From the NCBI RefSeq assembly GCF_014203325.1, contig NZ_JACHIV010000001.1, positions 4,527,501-4,591,500 of the forward strand: a stretch of 64,000 nucleotides of DNA. Reading direction: 5' to 3'. The notes below the pieces were generated by a model. The model was not told the DNA's origin, ran no database searches, and was given only the letters and a program-made list of their open reading frames with translations. The position numbers and the translations under genes are program-made. Positions within the stretch are counted from its first letter, which is position 1. The number at the start of each line of letters is the position of its first letter. Below are positions 1-7,424 of this stretch, piece after piece. The DNA is from Saccharopolyspora gloriosae (GTDB taxonomy: Bacteria > Actinomycetota > Actinomycetes > Mycobacteriales > Pseudonocardiaceae).

Positions 1-582
1 GCGTCCGACCTGCTCTACGCGCACTTCTCGCACGGCACCGGCGGTGGCCTGATCATCGGCGGGCAGCTGATCCGCGGCACCGGCGGGGTCGCCGCCGAAC
101 TCGGGCACCTGTGCGTCGACGACACCGGCCCGGAGTGCTGGTGCGGCGGGCGCGGCTGCCTGGAGCGCTACGCCTCGGTGCCCGCGGTGCTGCGCGCGAC
201 CGGGCACCGGCGCTGGGCGGTGCTGCGGGACGCGCTGGCCGGCGACGGCGCCGAATCCGAGGTGGTCCGCACGGCCGGGGAGCACGCCGGGGCGGCGCTG
301 GCGGCGATGTGCACGGCGGTGAACGCGGGCCGGGTGGTGCTCGGCGGCGAGCTCGCCGAGCTGGGCGAACCGTTCCTGCGCCCGCTGCGCGAGTCGTTCG
401 CGCGGCGCGCGATGCGGTCGCTGCGCGGCGGCGTCGAGTTCGGCACCGCGGGCACCGCACCGTGGGGCGGCGCGCTGGGCGGGCTGGCCCTCGCGCTGCA
501 CGAATCTCCCCTGCTGGCCCGCTATCCGCTGCCGCAGCACCCCGAGCAGGCCGCCGCGCCGGACGCCGAATCCGGCCGTTGA
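1..582 (+). CDS. ROK-family protein, C-terminal part (5' end outside window)
   Basis: The reading frame is open from the first base to TGA at 580-582 and gives the last 193 residues of a ROK protein. The ROK zinc motif is visible as CWCGGRGCLE near residues 42-51 of the fragment. Before it comes a Gly-rich sugar-kinase-type segment (HGTGGGLIIGG) and the ROK glutamate/histidine region (AAELGHL). ROK proteins are either cytoplasmic glucokinase-type sugar kinases or NagC/XylR-type repressors with an N-terminal helix-turn-helix. The N-terminus is missing, so the two cannot be told apart. The sulfatase gene starts 38 bp downstream on the same strand, so the two may be co-transcribed and respond to a sulfated or sugar substrate (inference). 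Confidence 0.85.
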   Translation, partial: ASDLLYAHFSHGTGGGLIIGGQLIRGTGGVAAELGHLCVDDTGPECWCGGRGCLERYASVPAVLRATGHRRWAVLRDALAGDGAESEVVRTAGEHAGAALAAMCTAVNAGRVVLGGELAELGEPFLRPLRESFARRAMRSLRGGVEFGTAGTAPWGGALGGLALALHESPLLARYPLPQHPEQAAAPDAESGR

Positions 583-620
583 CCCGACCCCGCCCGACGC
601 TTCCCGCCGAGGAGATCTCC

Positions 621-2090
621 GTGCCGCGCAACATGCTCTTCCTGATGACCGACCAGCACCGGATCGACACGATCGGCTGCTACGGCGACCCGACCGCCGT
701 GCGCACCCCGAACCTGGACGCGCTCGCCGCGGGCGGCACCCGCTTCGACAACTGCTTCACCCCCACCGCGATCTGCACGCCCGCCCGCGCGAGCCTGCTC
801 ACCGGCTACGCGCCGTTCCGGCACAAGCTGCTGGCGAACTACGAGCGCAACGTGGGTTACCTGGAAGATCTGGCGCCCGATCAGTTCACCTTCGCGGAAT
901 GCCTCGCCGAGCGCGGCTACAACCTGGGCCTGCTCGGCAAGTGGCACGGCGGGGTGCGGCGCAACGCGGCCGACTACGGATTCCAGGGGCCGGACCTGCC
1001 GGGCTGGCACAACCCCGTCGACCACCCGGATTACCTGGCGTACCTGGAGGAGCACGACCTCCCGCCGTACTCGATCCGGGACGAGGTGCGCGGCACCGCG
1101 CCGAACGGCAACCCCGGGAACCTGCTCGCCGCGCGGCTCGACCAGCCGGTGGAAGCGACGTTCGAGCACTACCTGACCACGCGCACCATCGAGATGCTGC
1201 ACCGCTTCGCCGCCGACGAGTCCACTTCGGACACACCGTTCTTCTTGGCGACGCACTACTTCGGCCCGCACCTGCCGTACCTGCTGCCGGATTCCTACTA
1301 CGACATGTACGACCCGGCGCAGATCGAACTGCCGCGCTCGATCCAGGAGACCTTCGAGGGCAAACCGCCGGTGCAGCGCAACTACAGCGCGCACTGGGCG
1401 TTCGACACCATGTCGCCGGAGGACAGCCGCAAGCTCATCGCCGTCTACCGGGGTTACGTGACGCTCATCGACGAGCAGATCGGCCGGTTGCGCGACGCCA
1501 TCGACGAGCTCGGGCTCAGCGACAGCACCTCGATCATGTTCACCGCCGACCACGGCGAGTTCACCGGCGCACACCGGCTGCACGACAAGGGACCGGCGAT
1601 GTACGACGACATCTACCGCATCCCCGGAATCGTGTCCGTGCCCGGCCAGTCCCCGCAGGTGCGGGACGAGTTCGTCAGCCTCACCGACTTCACCGCGACC
1701 ATCCTGGAACTGGCCGGGGAGGACGCCGCCCCCGCCGTGGACAGCCGGAGCCTGCTGCCGCTGGTGCGCGGCGAGCACCCCGAGTGGGCGCCGGACCTGG
1801 TCGCCGAGTACCACGGCCACCACTTCCCGTACCCGCAGCGGATGCTGCGCGACGCCCGCTACAAGCTGGTGATCAACCCCGAGTCGCACAACGAGCTCTA
1901 CGACCTGGAACTCGACCCCGACGAGCTGCACAACCGCTACGAGCAGCCCGAGGTCCGCGAGGTCCGCAACGCGATGCTGCGCCGCCTCTACACGCTGCTG
2001 CGTGAACGCGGCGACAACTTCTACCACTGGATGACCAGCATGTACCCCGTCGGCGAAACGGACTACGACCCGACGCTGAGCTCGTTCTGA
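621..2090 (+). CDS. Type I sulfatase (alkaline phosphatase superfamily)
   Basis: This is a 489-residue sulfatase-family hydrolase. GTG at 621 is chosen as start because GAGGAG lies about 7 bp upstream and the sequence then begins directly with the metal-site strand (NMLFLMTDQ, Asp11). The C-x-P-x-R signature is present as CTPAR at residues 52-56 followed by ASLLTG. In this family the Cys becomes formylglycine, the catalytic nucleophile. The second metal-site segment (FTADHGE) is near residue 310 and a downstream HDK supplies the usual catalytic Lys. No signal peptide is visible, so it is probably cytoplasmic. Family members cleave sulfate esters or phosphonate monoesters; the substrate cannot be predicted. 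It follows the ROK gene closely. Confidence 0.88.
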   Translation: MPRNMLFLMTDQHRIDTIGCYGDPTAVRTPNLDALAAGGTRFDNCFTPTAICTPARASLLTGYAPFRHKLLANYERNVGYLEDLAPDQFTFAECLAERGYNLGLLGKWHGGVRRNAADYGFQGPDLPGWHNPVDHPDYLAYLEEHDLPPYSIRDEVRGTAPNGNPGNLLAARLDQPVEATFEHYLTTRTIEMLHRFAADESTSDTPFFLATHYFGPHLPYLLPDSYYDMYDPAQIELPRSIQETFEGKPPVQRNYSAHWAFDTMSPEDSRKLIAVYRGYVTLIDEQIGRLRDAIDELGLSDSTSIMFTADHGEFTGAHRLHDKGPAMYDDIYRIPGIVSVPGQSPQVRDEFVSLTDFTATILELAGEDAAPAVDSRSLLPLVRGEHPEWAPDLVAEYHGHHFPYPQRMLRDARYKLVINPESHNELYDLELDPDELHNRYEQPEVREVRNAMLRRLYTLLRERGDNFYHWMTSMYPVGETDYDPTLSSF

Positions 2091-2103
2091 GCGACGGCGG
2101 AGC

Positions 2104-2132
2104 AGCCCCGGCGGAATCGCTTCGCCGGGGCT
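2104..2132. terminator. Bidirectional terminator hairpin
   Basis: A perfect 10-bp stem (AGCCCCGGCG / CGCCGGGGCT) with a 9-nt loop lies 14 bp after the sulfatase stop and 16 bp before the stop of the convergent DUF397 gene. It can serve both transcripts. Confidence 0.7.
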
Positions 2133-2147
2133 TCCTCGCGGAGTTGG

Positions 2148-2342
2148 TCAGCCGTCGAAGCGACCGGCCTTCAGCGCACCGACGAACGCCGACCACTGCC
2201 CCGCCGACGCCGTGAAGTGACCCGCCGTCCGGTCCTTGGTGTCGCGGACGGCGGCACCATCGGCGACCCGTCCGACCTCAACGCACGCGGTGTTGTTGCT
2301 CGACCGCTTCGCCTTCCGCCATCCTGCCGGTTGCTGTGTCAC
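2148..2342 (-). CDS. DUF397 protein (second copy in operon)
   Basis: This is a 64-residue DUF397 protein with the family hallmarks: WRKAKRS near the N-terminus, CVEVGR, VRDTKDR and a C-terminal FVGALKAGRFDG. The GTG start at 2342 has GGAGGAG about 9 bp upstream. It is the third gene of the leftward XRE-DUF397-DUF397 unit and a clear paralogue of the adjacent DUF397 gene, with which it shares the VRDTKDR core. DUF397 proteins pair genetically with XRE/DUF5753 (WhiJ-like, Scr1-like) regulators in actinomycetes and are thought to antagonise or modulate them. The molecular mechanism is not firmly known. Confidence 0.88.
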   Translation of the reverse strand: MTQQPAGWRKAKRSSNNTACVEVGRVADGAAVRDTKDRTAGHFTASAGQWSAFVGALKAGRFDG

Positions 2343-2432
2343 AGTCAGCTCTCCTCCAGGCCTGTCTCCACACTGCGTGCGGCGATGAACGTCAGCGTGT
2401 CGTCCGCGCTCAATGCCGCGTCTCGGAACGGG

Positions 2433-2627
2433 TCAGCCGTCGAACCGGCTGGCCTTCACCGCACCGACGAACGCCGCCCACTGGCCGGCCGTGGTGGTGA
2501 AGTACCCCGCCGCTCGATCTTTGGTGTCGCGAACAGCAGCGCCATCGACCGTCCGGCCGACCTCGACGCAACTGGTCTGTTGAGCTGACCTGCTGGACTT
2601 GCGCCAGCCGCGAGGCTCGGTGCTCAT
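2433..2627 (-). CDS. DUF397 protein (first copy in operon)
   Basis: This is a 64-residue DUF397 protein (GWRKSSRS, CVEVGR, VRDTKDR, FVGAVKASRFDG). ATG at 2627 follows AAGGAG and overlaps the stop of the upstream XRE gene by 4 bp (ATGA), so the two are translationally coupled. That coupling implies they are made together, as expected for a regulator and its small partner. It looks like the product of a tandem duplication with the next gene; their central segments are nearly the same. Confidence 0.9.
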   Translation of the reverse strand: MSTEPRGWRKSSRSAQQTSCVEVGRTVDGAAVRDTKDRAAGYFTTTAGQWAAFVGAVKASRFDG

Positions 2628-3490
2628 GGTGCTCCTTCCAATTCGGTGATTCGCCGGGCGATGACCTTGGAGGACTGCTCGACGGTCATCGCCACCCGCG
2701 AGACGCTATCGACAGCCAGCCGGTACGCGGATATGTCTTCTGCCTCAGCGAGGAAAGCGGACGAACTGACGTGTTCGACGTGAACGATCGGCCCGGCCTT
2801 CGGGAACTCGAAGTAGATGAACGATCCGCTGAGCGCCGCGTTCCACGACGTCAGGTCCGCAGGGACCACCTGAACCGTCACGTTGGGCTGCTCGGACATC
2901 GTCATCACGTGGCGGAGCTGCTCGGCCATCACGTCATCGCCGCCCAGCTTCTTCCACAAAGCCGATTCCTCGATGAACGCGTGGAACTCGGGAGATCGGT
3001 TTCGCCTCATCAAGACATCGCGTCGTCCGATCCTCATCGCGACACGGGCGTCCACCTCGTGCGAAGGCATTCCGCCCATGATGGCGCGGGCGTAGTCGGA
3101 CGTCTGAAGAAGTCCTGGGATCAGGATCGGTGAGACGTCGGTGATCGACGTCGCGGTGCGTTCGAACTCCATCAGGTCGGTCAGCTCGTGGTTGATGCCG
3201 AGGGAGCCCGCCGAACCCGACTTCAGCCAGTTGCCGCCGCCGTCGTGCTCCCGCGCCATCTCGACGAGACGGTCCCGCTCGGCTTCGGAGGTACCGAGCG
3301 CGGTCATGATCGACGCCACCTCTTCGGGTGATGGTGATCTGGCCGCCTGTTCGTTGCGCGTGTATTTCGAGTGGTGGCCGCCGATCCGGTGCGCCAGTTC
3401 TCGCACCGTCACCCCTGCGCGCTCACGGATTTCGCGCAGCTCGGCGCCCAGCGCGCGGTTGCGCGGTGATCCGGTCCTGTTGCGGCTCAT
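2624..3490 (-). CDS. XRE-family regulator with DUF5753 domain (WhiJ/Scr1-like)
   Basis: This 288-residue cytoplasmic DNA-binding protein has an N-terminal helix-turn-helix at roughly residues 14-75 (LGAELREIRERAGVTVRELA, then the recognition helix around HSKYTRNEQ). A DUF5753 domain of about 180 residues follows (ISDVSPILIPGLLQT-type segment TDVSPILIPGLLQTSDYARA, then EESALW, then HVMTMSEQPNVTVQVVP). Proteins of this design control development and secondary metabolism in actinomycetes together with DUF397 partners. It is coupled to the DUF397 gene at 2433-2627. The 264-bp region in front of it, shared with a divergent four-gene operon, carries 9-bp-spaced TGGCGC repeats that could be its binding sites. 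Confidence 0.9.
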   Translation of the reverse strand: MSRNRTGSPRNRALGAELREIRERAGVTVRELAHRIGGHHSKYTRNEQAARSPSPEEVASIMTALGTSEAERDRLVEMAREHDGGGNWLKSGSAGSLGINHELTDLMEFERTATSITDVSPILIPGLLQTSDYARAIMGGMPSHEVDARVAMRIGRRDVLMRRNRSPEFHAFIEESALWKKLGGDDVMAEQLRHVMTMSEQPNVTVQVVPADLTSWNAALSGSFIYFEFPKAGPIVHVEHVSSSAFLAEAEDISAYRLAVDSVSRVAMTVEQSSKVIARRITELEGAP

Positions 3491-3553
3491 GCACCAAGCC
3501 TAGATCGTCGCAGCTCCACTGGTGGGACATCACCCGAAGGAGTCATCGCCGAC

Positions 3554-3729
3554 TGGCGCAGTTGGCGCTAATGTTGCCGCACCAAAGAAGTTCGATCATC
3601 GATTTCACAGTCCGGCGAACCTGATTCCAGACAAGCTTTTCCTGTTCGGCACCTGCATTTCCACGTGTTCGGTACAAGCACAGGACTGGGTGGGATCTCT
3701 ATTCATGGCGCGGTTGGCGCACCTGGCGC
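3554..3729. promoter_or_regulatory. TGGCGC iterons, 9-bp period, in XRE/small-gene divergent region
   Basis: TGGCGC occurs at 3554, 3563, 3706, 3715 and 3724: two copies and then three copies, each set exactly 9 bp apart. The two sets sit at opposite ends of the intergenic region between the XRE gene and the divergent small-gene operon. Spaced direct hexamers of this kind are typical of a cooperative DNA-binding protein; the neighbouring XRE regulator is the obvious candidate (inference). Confidence 0.45.
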
Positions 3730-3754
3730 GGCGGCGATTCGGAGAGTGGTGCGA

Positions 3755-3871
3755 ATGACCATCGGCATCCTGCTCGGCCTGGTGGCGTGGGTGCTCGTGT
3801 TCGGGCCGGTGTTCCTGGTGTGGTGGTTGCCCGGAGCTCGTGCGGACGCGCGGCGGGAGCGGTGGCCGTGA
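3755..3871 (+). CDS. Tiny single-span membrane protein
   Basis: This is a 38-residue peptide beginning MTIGILLGLVAW. Residues 2-26 form one hydrophobic membrane span, followed by a basic tail (ADARRERWP). ATG at 3755 is preferred to the upstream start at 3665 because GGAG lies 10 bp upstream and the extension is low-complexity sequence. Its stop overlaps the next start by 4 bp (GTGA). It is the first gene of a four-gene operon opposite the XRE/DUF397 unit. Function unknown. Confidence 0.5.
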   Translation: MTIGILLGLVAWVLVFGPVFLVWWLPGARADARRERWP

Positions 3872-4110
3872 TCCGCGTGCGGTTCGTGCTCCCGGACGGA
3901 TCGCACTCGATCCACGCCACGACCGCAGCACCCGAGGAGTGGGGCGACGCGCGCATCGCCGAAGCCTTGTGCGGTGCGGTGATCACCGTGCCGCGAGGAG
4001 CTCGCCGCGTTCGACCACCACGGGACTCCTACTGCGAGAGCTGCACCGAGATCTACGCGGCCCGCCATCCGCTCACCCCGTTCCGCCTCCCGTCCGAAGG
4101 CCCGATTTGA
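3868..4110 (+). CDS. Small hypothetical protein with CxxC motif
   Basis: This is an 80-residue protein starting at GTG 3868, coupled to the preceding peptide by a GTGA overlap. It begins with a strand-rich segment (MIRVRFVLPDGSHSIHA). Near its end is a single CESC pair (SYCESCTEIY) that could hold a metal together with Cys or His elsewhere. I do not recognise a family. Similar short proteins often accompany XRE/DUF397 loci in actinomycetes; the operon position is the main evidence that it is a real gene. Confidence 0.55.
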   Translation: MIRVRFVLPDGSHSIHATTAAPEEWGDARIAEALCGAVITVPRGARRVRPPRDSYCESCTEIYAARHPLTPFRLPSEGPI

Positions 4111-4120
4111 AGGGGGCTCG

Positions 4121-4333
4121 ATGCCCGCCCAGCACACGATCACCGTCCCGTGCCGGGACATCGCGTTCCGGGATCGCGCCGTGCACCTCGGCCGCATCCG
4201 CCGCGGGATCAGCCTGCGCGTCCCGGAAGAGGCGCACGCGATCCTCGACCTCGCGCAGGCCGAGGAACTGCACCGGGAGCTCGGCGCGGCGATCAACGGA
4301 GTCCGCGTCGAAGTGGAAGCGGCCGGCTCATGA
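4121..4333 (+). CDS. Small hypothetical protein
   Basis: This 70-residue protein starts at ATG 4121, preceded by GAAGGGG. It is predicted to be soluble and mixed alpha/beta, with an acidic helical C-terminal half (EELHRELGAAINGVRVEVEA). It lies 10 bp after the previous gene and overlaps the next by 4 bp (ATGA). No family recognised. Being in the middle of a tightly packed operon makes it a credible gene. Confidence 0.6.
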   Translation: MPAQHTITVPCRDIAFRDRAVHLGRIRRGISLRVPEEAHAILDLAQAEELHRELGAAINGVRVEVEAAGS

Positions 4334-4755
4334 GCGCGCCGACGGACCACTCCGCCGCACCGCCGGCCTGGATCACCTCGGAGTGGTGTTCGACCTGGCA
4401 CCTCAGCGGCAGGACGACGCGGGGCGCGGTGATCGTCGCGAGCTGCGGGCATCCGCTGAGCGGGCGGATGTCGCGGGTCTTCGACCGGCCGCCGCCGCTC
4501 GACACCCGCCAGGTCTGCCAGGCGTGCGTGGCCGCCACCAGCACCCGGCCGGGCTCAGTCCGGTTCCCGGTGCTGGAGGACGCGCTCGTGGTGATGGCCG
4601 AGCGCCGGTCGTCGCGCGCCACGACGCCGCCGGAGCCCGATCCGCCGATCACCTGGCCGGACACGGACCCGGACGCGCCCGGAGTCCGCGCGCAGTTTCG
4701 TCCACTGCGGATCGTGCCGCGCGTCGAACGGATCTCGACCGCGCGGGCCGCTTGA
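4330..4755 (+). CDS. Hypothetical protein with possible zinc-binding cysteines
   Basis: This is a 141-residue protein beginning at ATG 4330, which overlaps the previous stop. It has a Trp-rich N-terminal part (WITSEWCSTWHLSG) and three further Cys/His positions (ASCGHPL, QVCQACVAA) spaced as in a small zinc ribbon. The tail is Pro- and Arg-rich. It is the last gene of the four-gene operon opposite the XRE/DUF397 unit and is followed by a terminator. No known family was recognised. A role linked to the XRE regulator is suggested only by position. Confidence 0.6.
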   Translation: MSAPTDHSAAPPAWITSEWCSTWHLSGRTTRGAVIVASCGHPLSGRMSRVFDRPPPLDTRQVCQACVAATSTRPGSVRFPVLEDALVVMAERRSSRATTPPEPDPPITWPDTDPDAPGVRAQFRPLRIVPRVERISTARAA

Positions 4756-4768
4756 TCCACCCCTGATC

Positions 4769-4810
4769 GCGGCCCGTCGTCCCGCCCTCCCCCGAGCGGC
4801 GGCGGGCCGC
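4769..4810 (+). terminator. Terminator hairpin after the small-gene operon
   Basis: An outer 8-bp perfect stem (GCGGCCCG / CGGGCCGC) with further pairing inside begins 14 bp after the last stop of the small-gene operon. There is no T-run, as is common in high-GC actinomycetes. Confidence 0.5.
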
Positions 4811-4871
4811 ACGTCCGGCCGGTGCTCGCTCACCACCCCGACTCGGAGCGAGTACCGGTCGGACCCCCCGG

Positions 4872-5130
4872 TTACCAGGCGACTTCGAGCTTCTTGAGGC
4901 TGTGGACGAAGTGGAAGGCGCGGAATTCGAGCTCGTCGCCGGGGGGTGACGGCGTGCAGGTTCGGGAATCGGCGCAGCAGCGCGGGAAACGCCGTGCACA
5001 TCTCCATCCGCGCCAGCGGCGCACCCACGCAGTGGTGCACGCCGTGGCCGCATTCGACGTGGTTGCCCGGCTCGCGGGTGACGTCGAGGGCGTCCGGGTC
5101 GTCCACGAGCTCGTCGTCCCGGTTCGCGCC
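4872..5130 (-). pseudogene. Truncated, frameshifted cytochrome P450 3' fragment
   Basis: On the minus strand this stretch encodes only the last ~85 residues of a P450. It runs from ANRDDELVDDP through the haem loop (CGHGVHHCVGAPLAR, where the full gene has FGHGVHHCVG) to FPNLHAVTP. There the frame breaks at a run of six C. With one C removed it continues DELEFRAFHFVHSLKKLEVAW and stops. It closely matches the 3' end of the intact P450 gene beginning 86 bp to the right, so it is a partial tandem duplicate that has decayed. No N-terminal part is present. A sequencing error at the C-run could mimic the frameshift but not the truncation. Confidence 0.8.
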
Positions 5131-5163
5131 AGGTGGTCCTACCCTGAAGCGGGATGCGGATGA

Positions 5164-5196
5164 CCCGTTCGCCCGCCCGGAGCGGGGACGAACGGG
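5164..5196 (-). terminator. Terminator hairpin after the P450 gene
   Basis: Arms CCCGTTCG and CGAACGGG pair perfectly, with extra C/G pairing inside, starting 20 bp beyond the stop of the intact P450 gene. Confidence 0.6.
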
Positions 5197-5215
5197 CCGT
5201 CCTTCCTCGATTCGG

Positions 5216-6433
5216 CTACCAGGCCACGTCGAGCCGCTTGAGGCCGTAGACGAAGTGGTACGAGCGGAACTCGCCCTCGTCGTCCGGCGTCGCGGTGCGC
5301 AGGTTCGGGAATCGGCGCAGCAGCGCGGGGAACGCCGTGCACATCTCCATCCGCGCCAGCGGCGCACCCACGCAGTGGTGCACGCCGTGGCCGAACCCGA
5401 TGTGGTTGGTCTGCTTGCGGGTGACGTCGAGCTTCTCCGGGTCGTCCACCAGTTCGGGGTCCCGGTTGGCGGCGGGCAGCGCGAACACCACGATGGAGCC
5501 CGCAGGCACGACCTGCCCCGCGATCTCCACGTCGGTGGTGGTCACCCTCGGGGCGCCGGAGTGCACGATGCTCAGCCAGCGCATCAGCTCCTCCACCGCC
5601 GGAGCGACGCGTTCCGGCTCATCGCGCACCAGCGCCAGCTGATCCGGGTGCCGCAGCAGCGCGAGCGTGCCGAGACCGAGCATGTTGGAAGTCGTCTCGT
5701 GCCCGGCGACCAGCAGCAGGCTCGCGATGCCCGTGAGATCGGGGGTTTCCAGGTCGTCGCCGTGCTCGCGCACCAGCATGCCCAGCATGTCCTCGCCCGG
5801 ATCCGCCTGCGCCCGCTCCACGAGCTCGCGCATGTACGCGCGCTGCTCGACGTTGAGGCGCAGCCGCTCCTCCTCGGGCAGCGAGGTGTCCAGGGCCTTG
5901 CCGGTGCGCTCCTGGAACTCCGCCCTGTCCTCGTAGGGCACGCCCAGCAGCTCGCAGATCACCAGCGACGGCACCGGGAGCGCGAAGTCCGCGACCAGGT
6001 CGCGCGGGGCGCCCGCGCGCTCCATCGCGTCCAGGTGCTCCTCGACGATCTCCTCGATCCGGGGCTGCAACCGCCGCATCCGCCGCACCGTGAACTCCGG
6101 CGTCAGCATCCGCCGCAACCGCGTGTGCTCCGGCGGGTCGTAGGCGAGCAGGTTGCCGCGGCGCATCTCCGCCGCCTCCTGCTCGGAGAGCCCGTGGTCG
6201 GGGCGCTTCCAGACGTTGCTGAAGCTCTGCGCGTCGCCGAGCAGGGCTCGGACGTCGGCGTGCCGGGTCACCAGCCAGGCGTCCGCGCCGAACGGGGTCC
6301 GGACCTGCGCGAGCCCGCTGCCCTCCCGCACCGCGGCGAGGTCGGGCACGGGGTCGAAACCGTTGCGCAGCATGTGCAACGGGAGTTGCGGCGTGGCGGG
6401 TGCGTCGGTCGAGCTGTCCGTCGCTGAAGACAT
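5216..6433 (-). CDS. Cytochrome P450
   Basis: This is a 405-residue soluble bacterial P450. ATG at 6433 is chosen because AGGAG lies 7 bp upstream; the upstream ATG at 6475 would fall inside the operator region. The oxygen-binding I-helix motif AGHETTS is near residue 244, the K-helix ExxR is in EELMRWL, and the haem loop GFGHGVHHCVG has the ligand Cys at residue 354. This class hydroxylates small molecules and needs separate ferredoxin and reductase partners, none of which is encoded nearby. It lies 78 bp downstream of a TetR gene on the same strand, with a palindromic operator in between, so it is probably induced by a ligand of that repressor. It is far from the polyene genes, so a role in that pathway is not supported. 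Confidence 0.9.
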   Translation of the reverse strand: MSSATDSSTDAPATPQLPLHMLRNGFDPVPDLAAVREGSGLAQVRTPFGADAWLVTRHADVRALLGDAQSFSNVWKRPDHGLSEQEAAEMRRGNLLAYDPPEHTRLRRMLTPEFTVRRMRRLQPRIEEIVEEHLDAMERAGAPRDLVADFALPVPSLVICELLGVPYEDRAEFQERTGKALDTSLPEEERLRLNVEQRAYMRELVERAQADPGEDMLGMLVREHGDDLETPDLTGIASLLLVAGHETTSNMLGLGTLALLRHPDQLALVRDEPERVAPAVEELMRWLSIVHSGAPRVTTTDVEIAGQVVPAGSIVVFALPAANRDPELVDDPEKLDVTRKQTNHIGFGHGVHHCVGAPLARMEMCTAFPALLRRFPNLRTATPDDEGEFRSYHFVYGLKRLDVAW

Positions 6434-6479
6434 CGGGCGCTCCTGAAGTCGGCGGGGGGGGAACCCACTCGACACTACA

Positions 6480-6503
6480 TAAGCGAGAGTCGACTCTCAC
6501 TTA
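6480..6503. promoter_or_regulatory. 24-bp palindrome, probable TetR operator
   Basis: The half-sites TAAGCGAGAGTC and GACTCTCACTTA are exact inverted repeats except for one base (11 of 12 pairs). They lie between the TetR gene and the P450 start, 47-70 bp upstream of the P450 ATG. Size and symmetry match a TetR-family operator. Confidence 0.65.
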
Positions 6504-6511
6504 GAGTTCTC

Positions 6512-7141
6512 TCAGCAACCGCCGTCCACCGGGGCGCACGGCAGGTCCTCACCCGCGCCCGCGCGGGTCCCGTCGAACAGCAGCGCGAGGTAGCGCCGCC
6601 ACCCCTCCGCCGCTCCGGTGGCCCGCTCCGCCGCACCGCTGCCCGCCGCCGCCAGCACCATCACCACGAACGCCGTGAGATCGCGCTCGACCAGATCCGG
6701 CCGCACGGTCCCGTCGGCCTGCGCACGGCGCAACACCTCACCCAGCGGGCCGAGGAAGCGGGGCACCACGTTCGCCATGTCCACGCCCGATTCCCGCACT
6801 GCCAGCAGCAGCGACTCGTTGCGCACCACGGTCGCCAGGCTCCCGGTCAGCCCGCGGGTCAGCCCCCGCCACGCGTCGGAGTCGGCGGCGGCCTCGTGCA
6901 GCAGCGGCTCGACCTCCTCGGTGAAGTACTGGTCGAACACCGCGCGCACCAGCTCCTGCCTGCCCGCGAACCTGCGGTACAGCGTGGCCAACCCCACCTC
7001 CGCGCGGCGCGCGACGTCCTCCAGCCGGATCGCCGGACCGTGCTCGGCGAGCTCCGTCCGCGCGGCGGCCAGGATGCGCAGGTGGTTGCGCTGGGCGTCG
7101 GACCGCAGCGCACGCTTCGACCCGTTCTCCGAATCGGACAT
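6512..7141 (-). CDS. TetR-family transcriptional regulator
   Basis: This 209-residue repressor-type protein starts at ATG 7141 (MSDSENGSK); a longer start at 7216 would add a Cys/Arg-rich segment without family support. The TetR helix-turn-helix lies at about residues 15-62 (RILAAARTELAEHG, then VARRAEVGLATLYRRFAGR, a near-textbook recognition helix). The C-terminal ligand/dimer domain contains LTAFVVMVLAAAGSG. It is upstream of and co-directional with a P450 gene, separated by a 24-bp palindrome, which suggests it controls P450 expression in response to a small-molecule ligand (inference). Confidence 0.92.
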   Translation of the reverse strand: MSDSENGSKRALRSDAQRNHLRILAAARTELAEHGPAIRLEDVARRAEVGLATLYRRFAGRQELVRAVFDQYFTEEVEPLLHEAAADSDAWRGLTRGLTGSLATVVRNESLLLAVRESGVDMANVVPRFLGPLGEVLRRAQADGTVRPDLVERDLTAFVVMVLAAAGSGAAERATGAAEGWRRYLALLFDGTRAGAGEDLPCAPVDGGC

Positions 7142-7248
7142 CGCACCAGCATGCCGGACCCGTGCGGAGTTCAGGCCGACCGGGGCGAAGCACCACCCGC
7201 AGCTCCGACAACGCACGAACAGCGCGTGTGGGTGATCGTGAGCGTTTT

Positions 7249-7301
7249 CCTGTCAGCGAGGAAGCCGCTGAGGTTCCGCCACCCGACCCACTGCGCAGGT
7301 C
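7249..7301 (+). repeat. Dispersed hairpin element, copy D (internal deletion)
   Basis: The left end of the element (CCTGTCAGCG) is joined directly to its right part (GAGGAAGCCGCTGAGG, TTCCGCCACCCG, GCGCAGG). The join falls at a CAGCG shared by both places in the full copies, so this looks like a deletion between short direct repeats. It lies in the 283-bp divergent region between the TetR gene and htpG. Confidence 0.7.
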
Positions 7302-7424
7302 CGTTCTGGAAGAAGCCCGAAGCGACCGAGTAACCTCACGGCCGGTAATCCCGGCCGGTCCGGCCGGATGAACGACACCCCGGTTTCGACGGCCGGATGT
7401 GATGCGCGGCCAGGAAGGAACTCA

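Noticed and set aside
5216-6433. The P450 as a tailoring enzyme of the polyene
   Set aside because: It is more than 20 kb away from the PKS genes, has its own TetR and operator, and no ferredoxin partner. Polyene P450s normally lie beside the aminotransferase gene.
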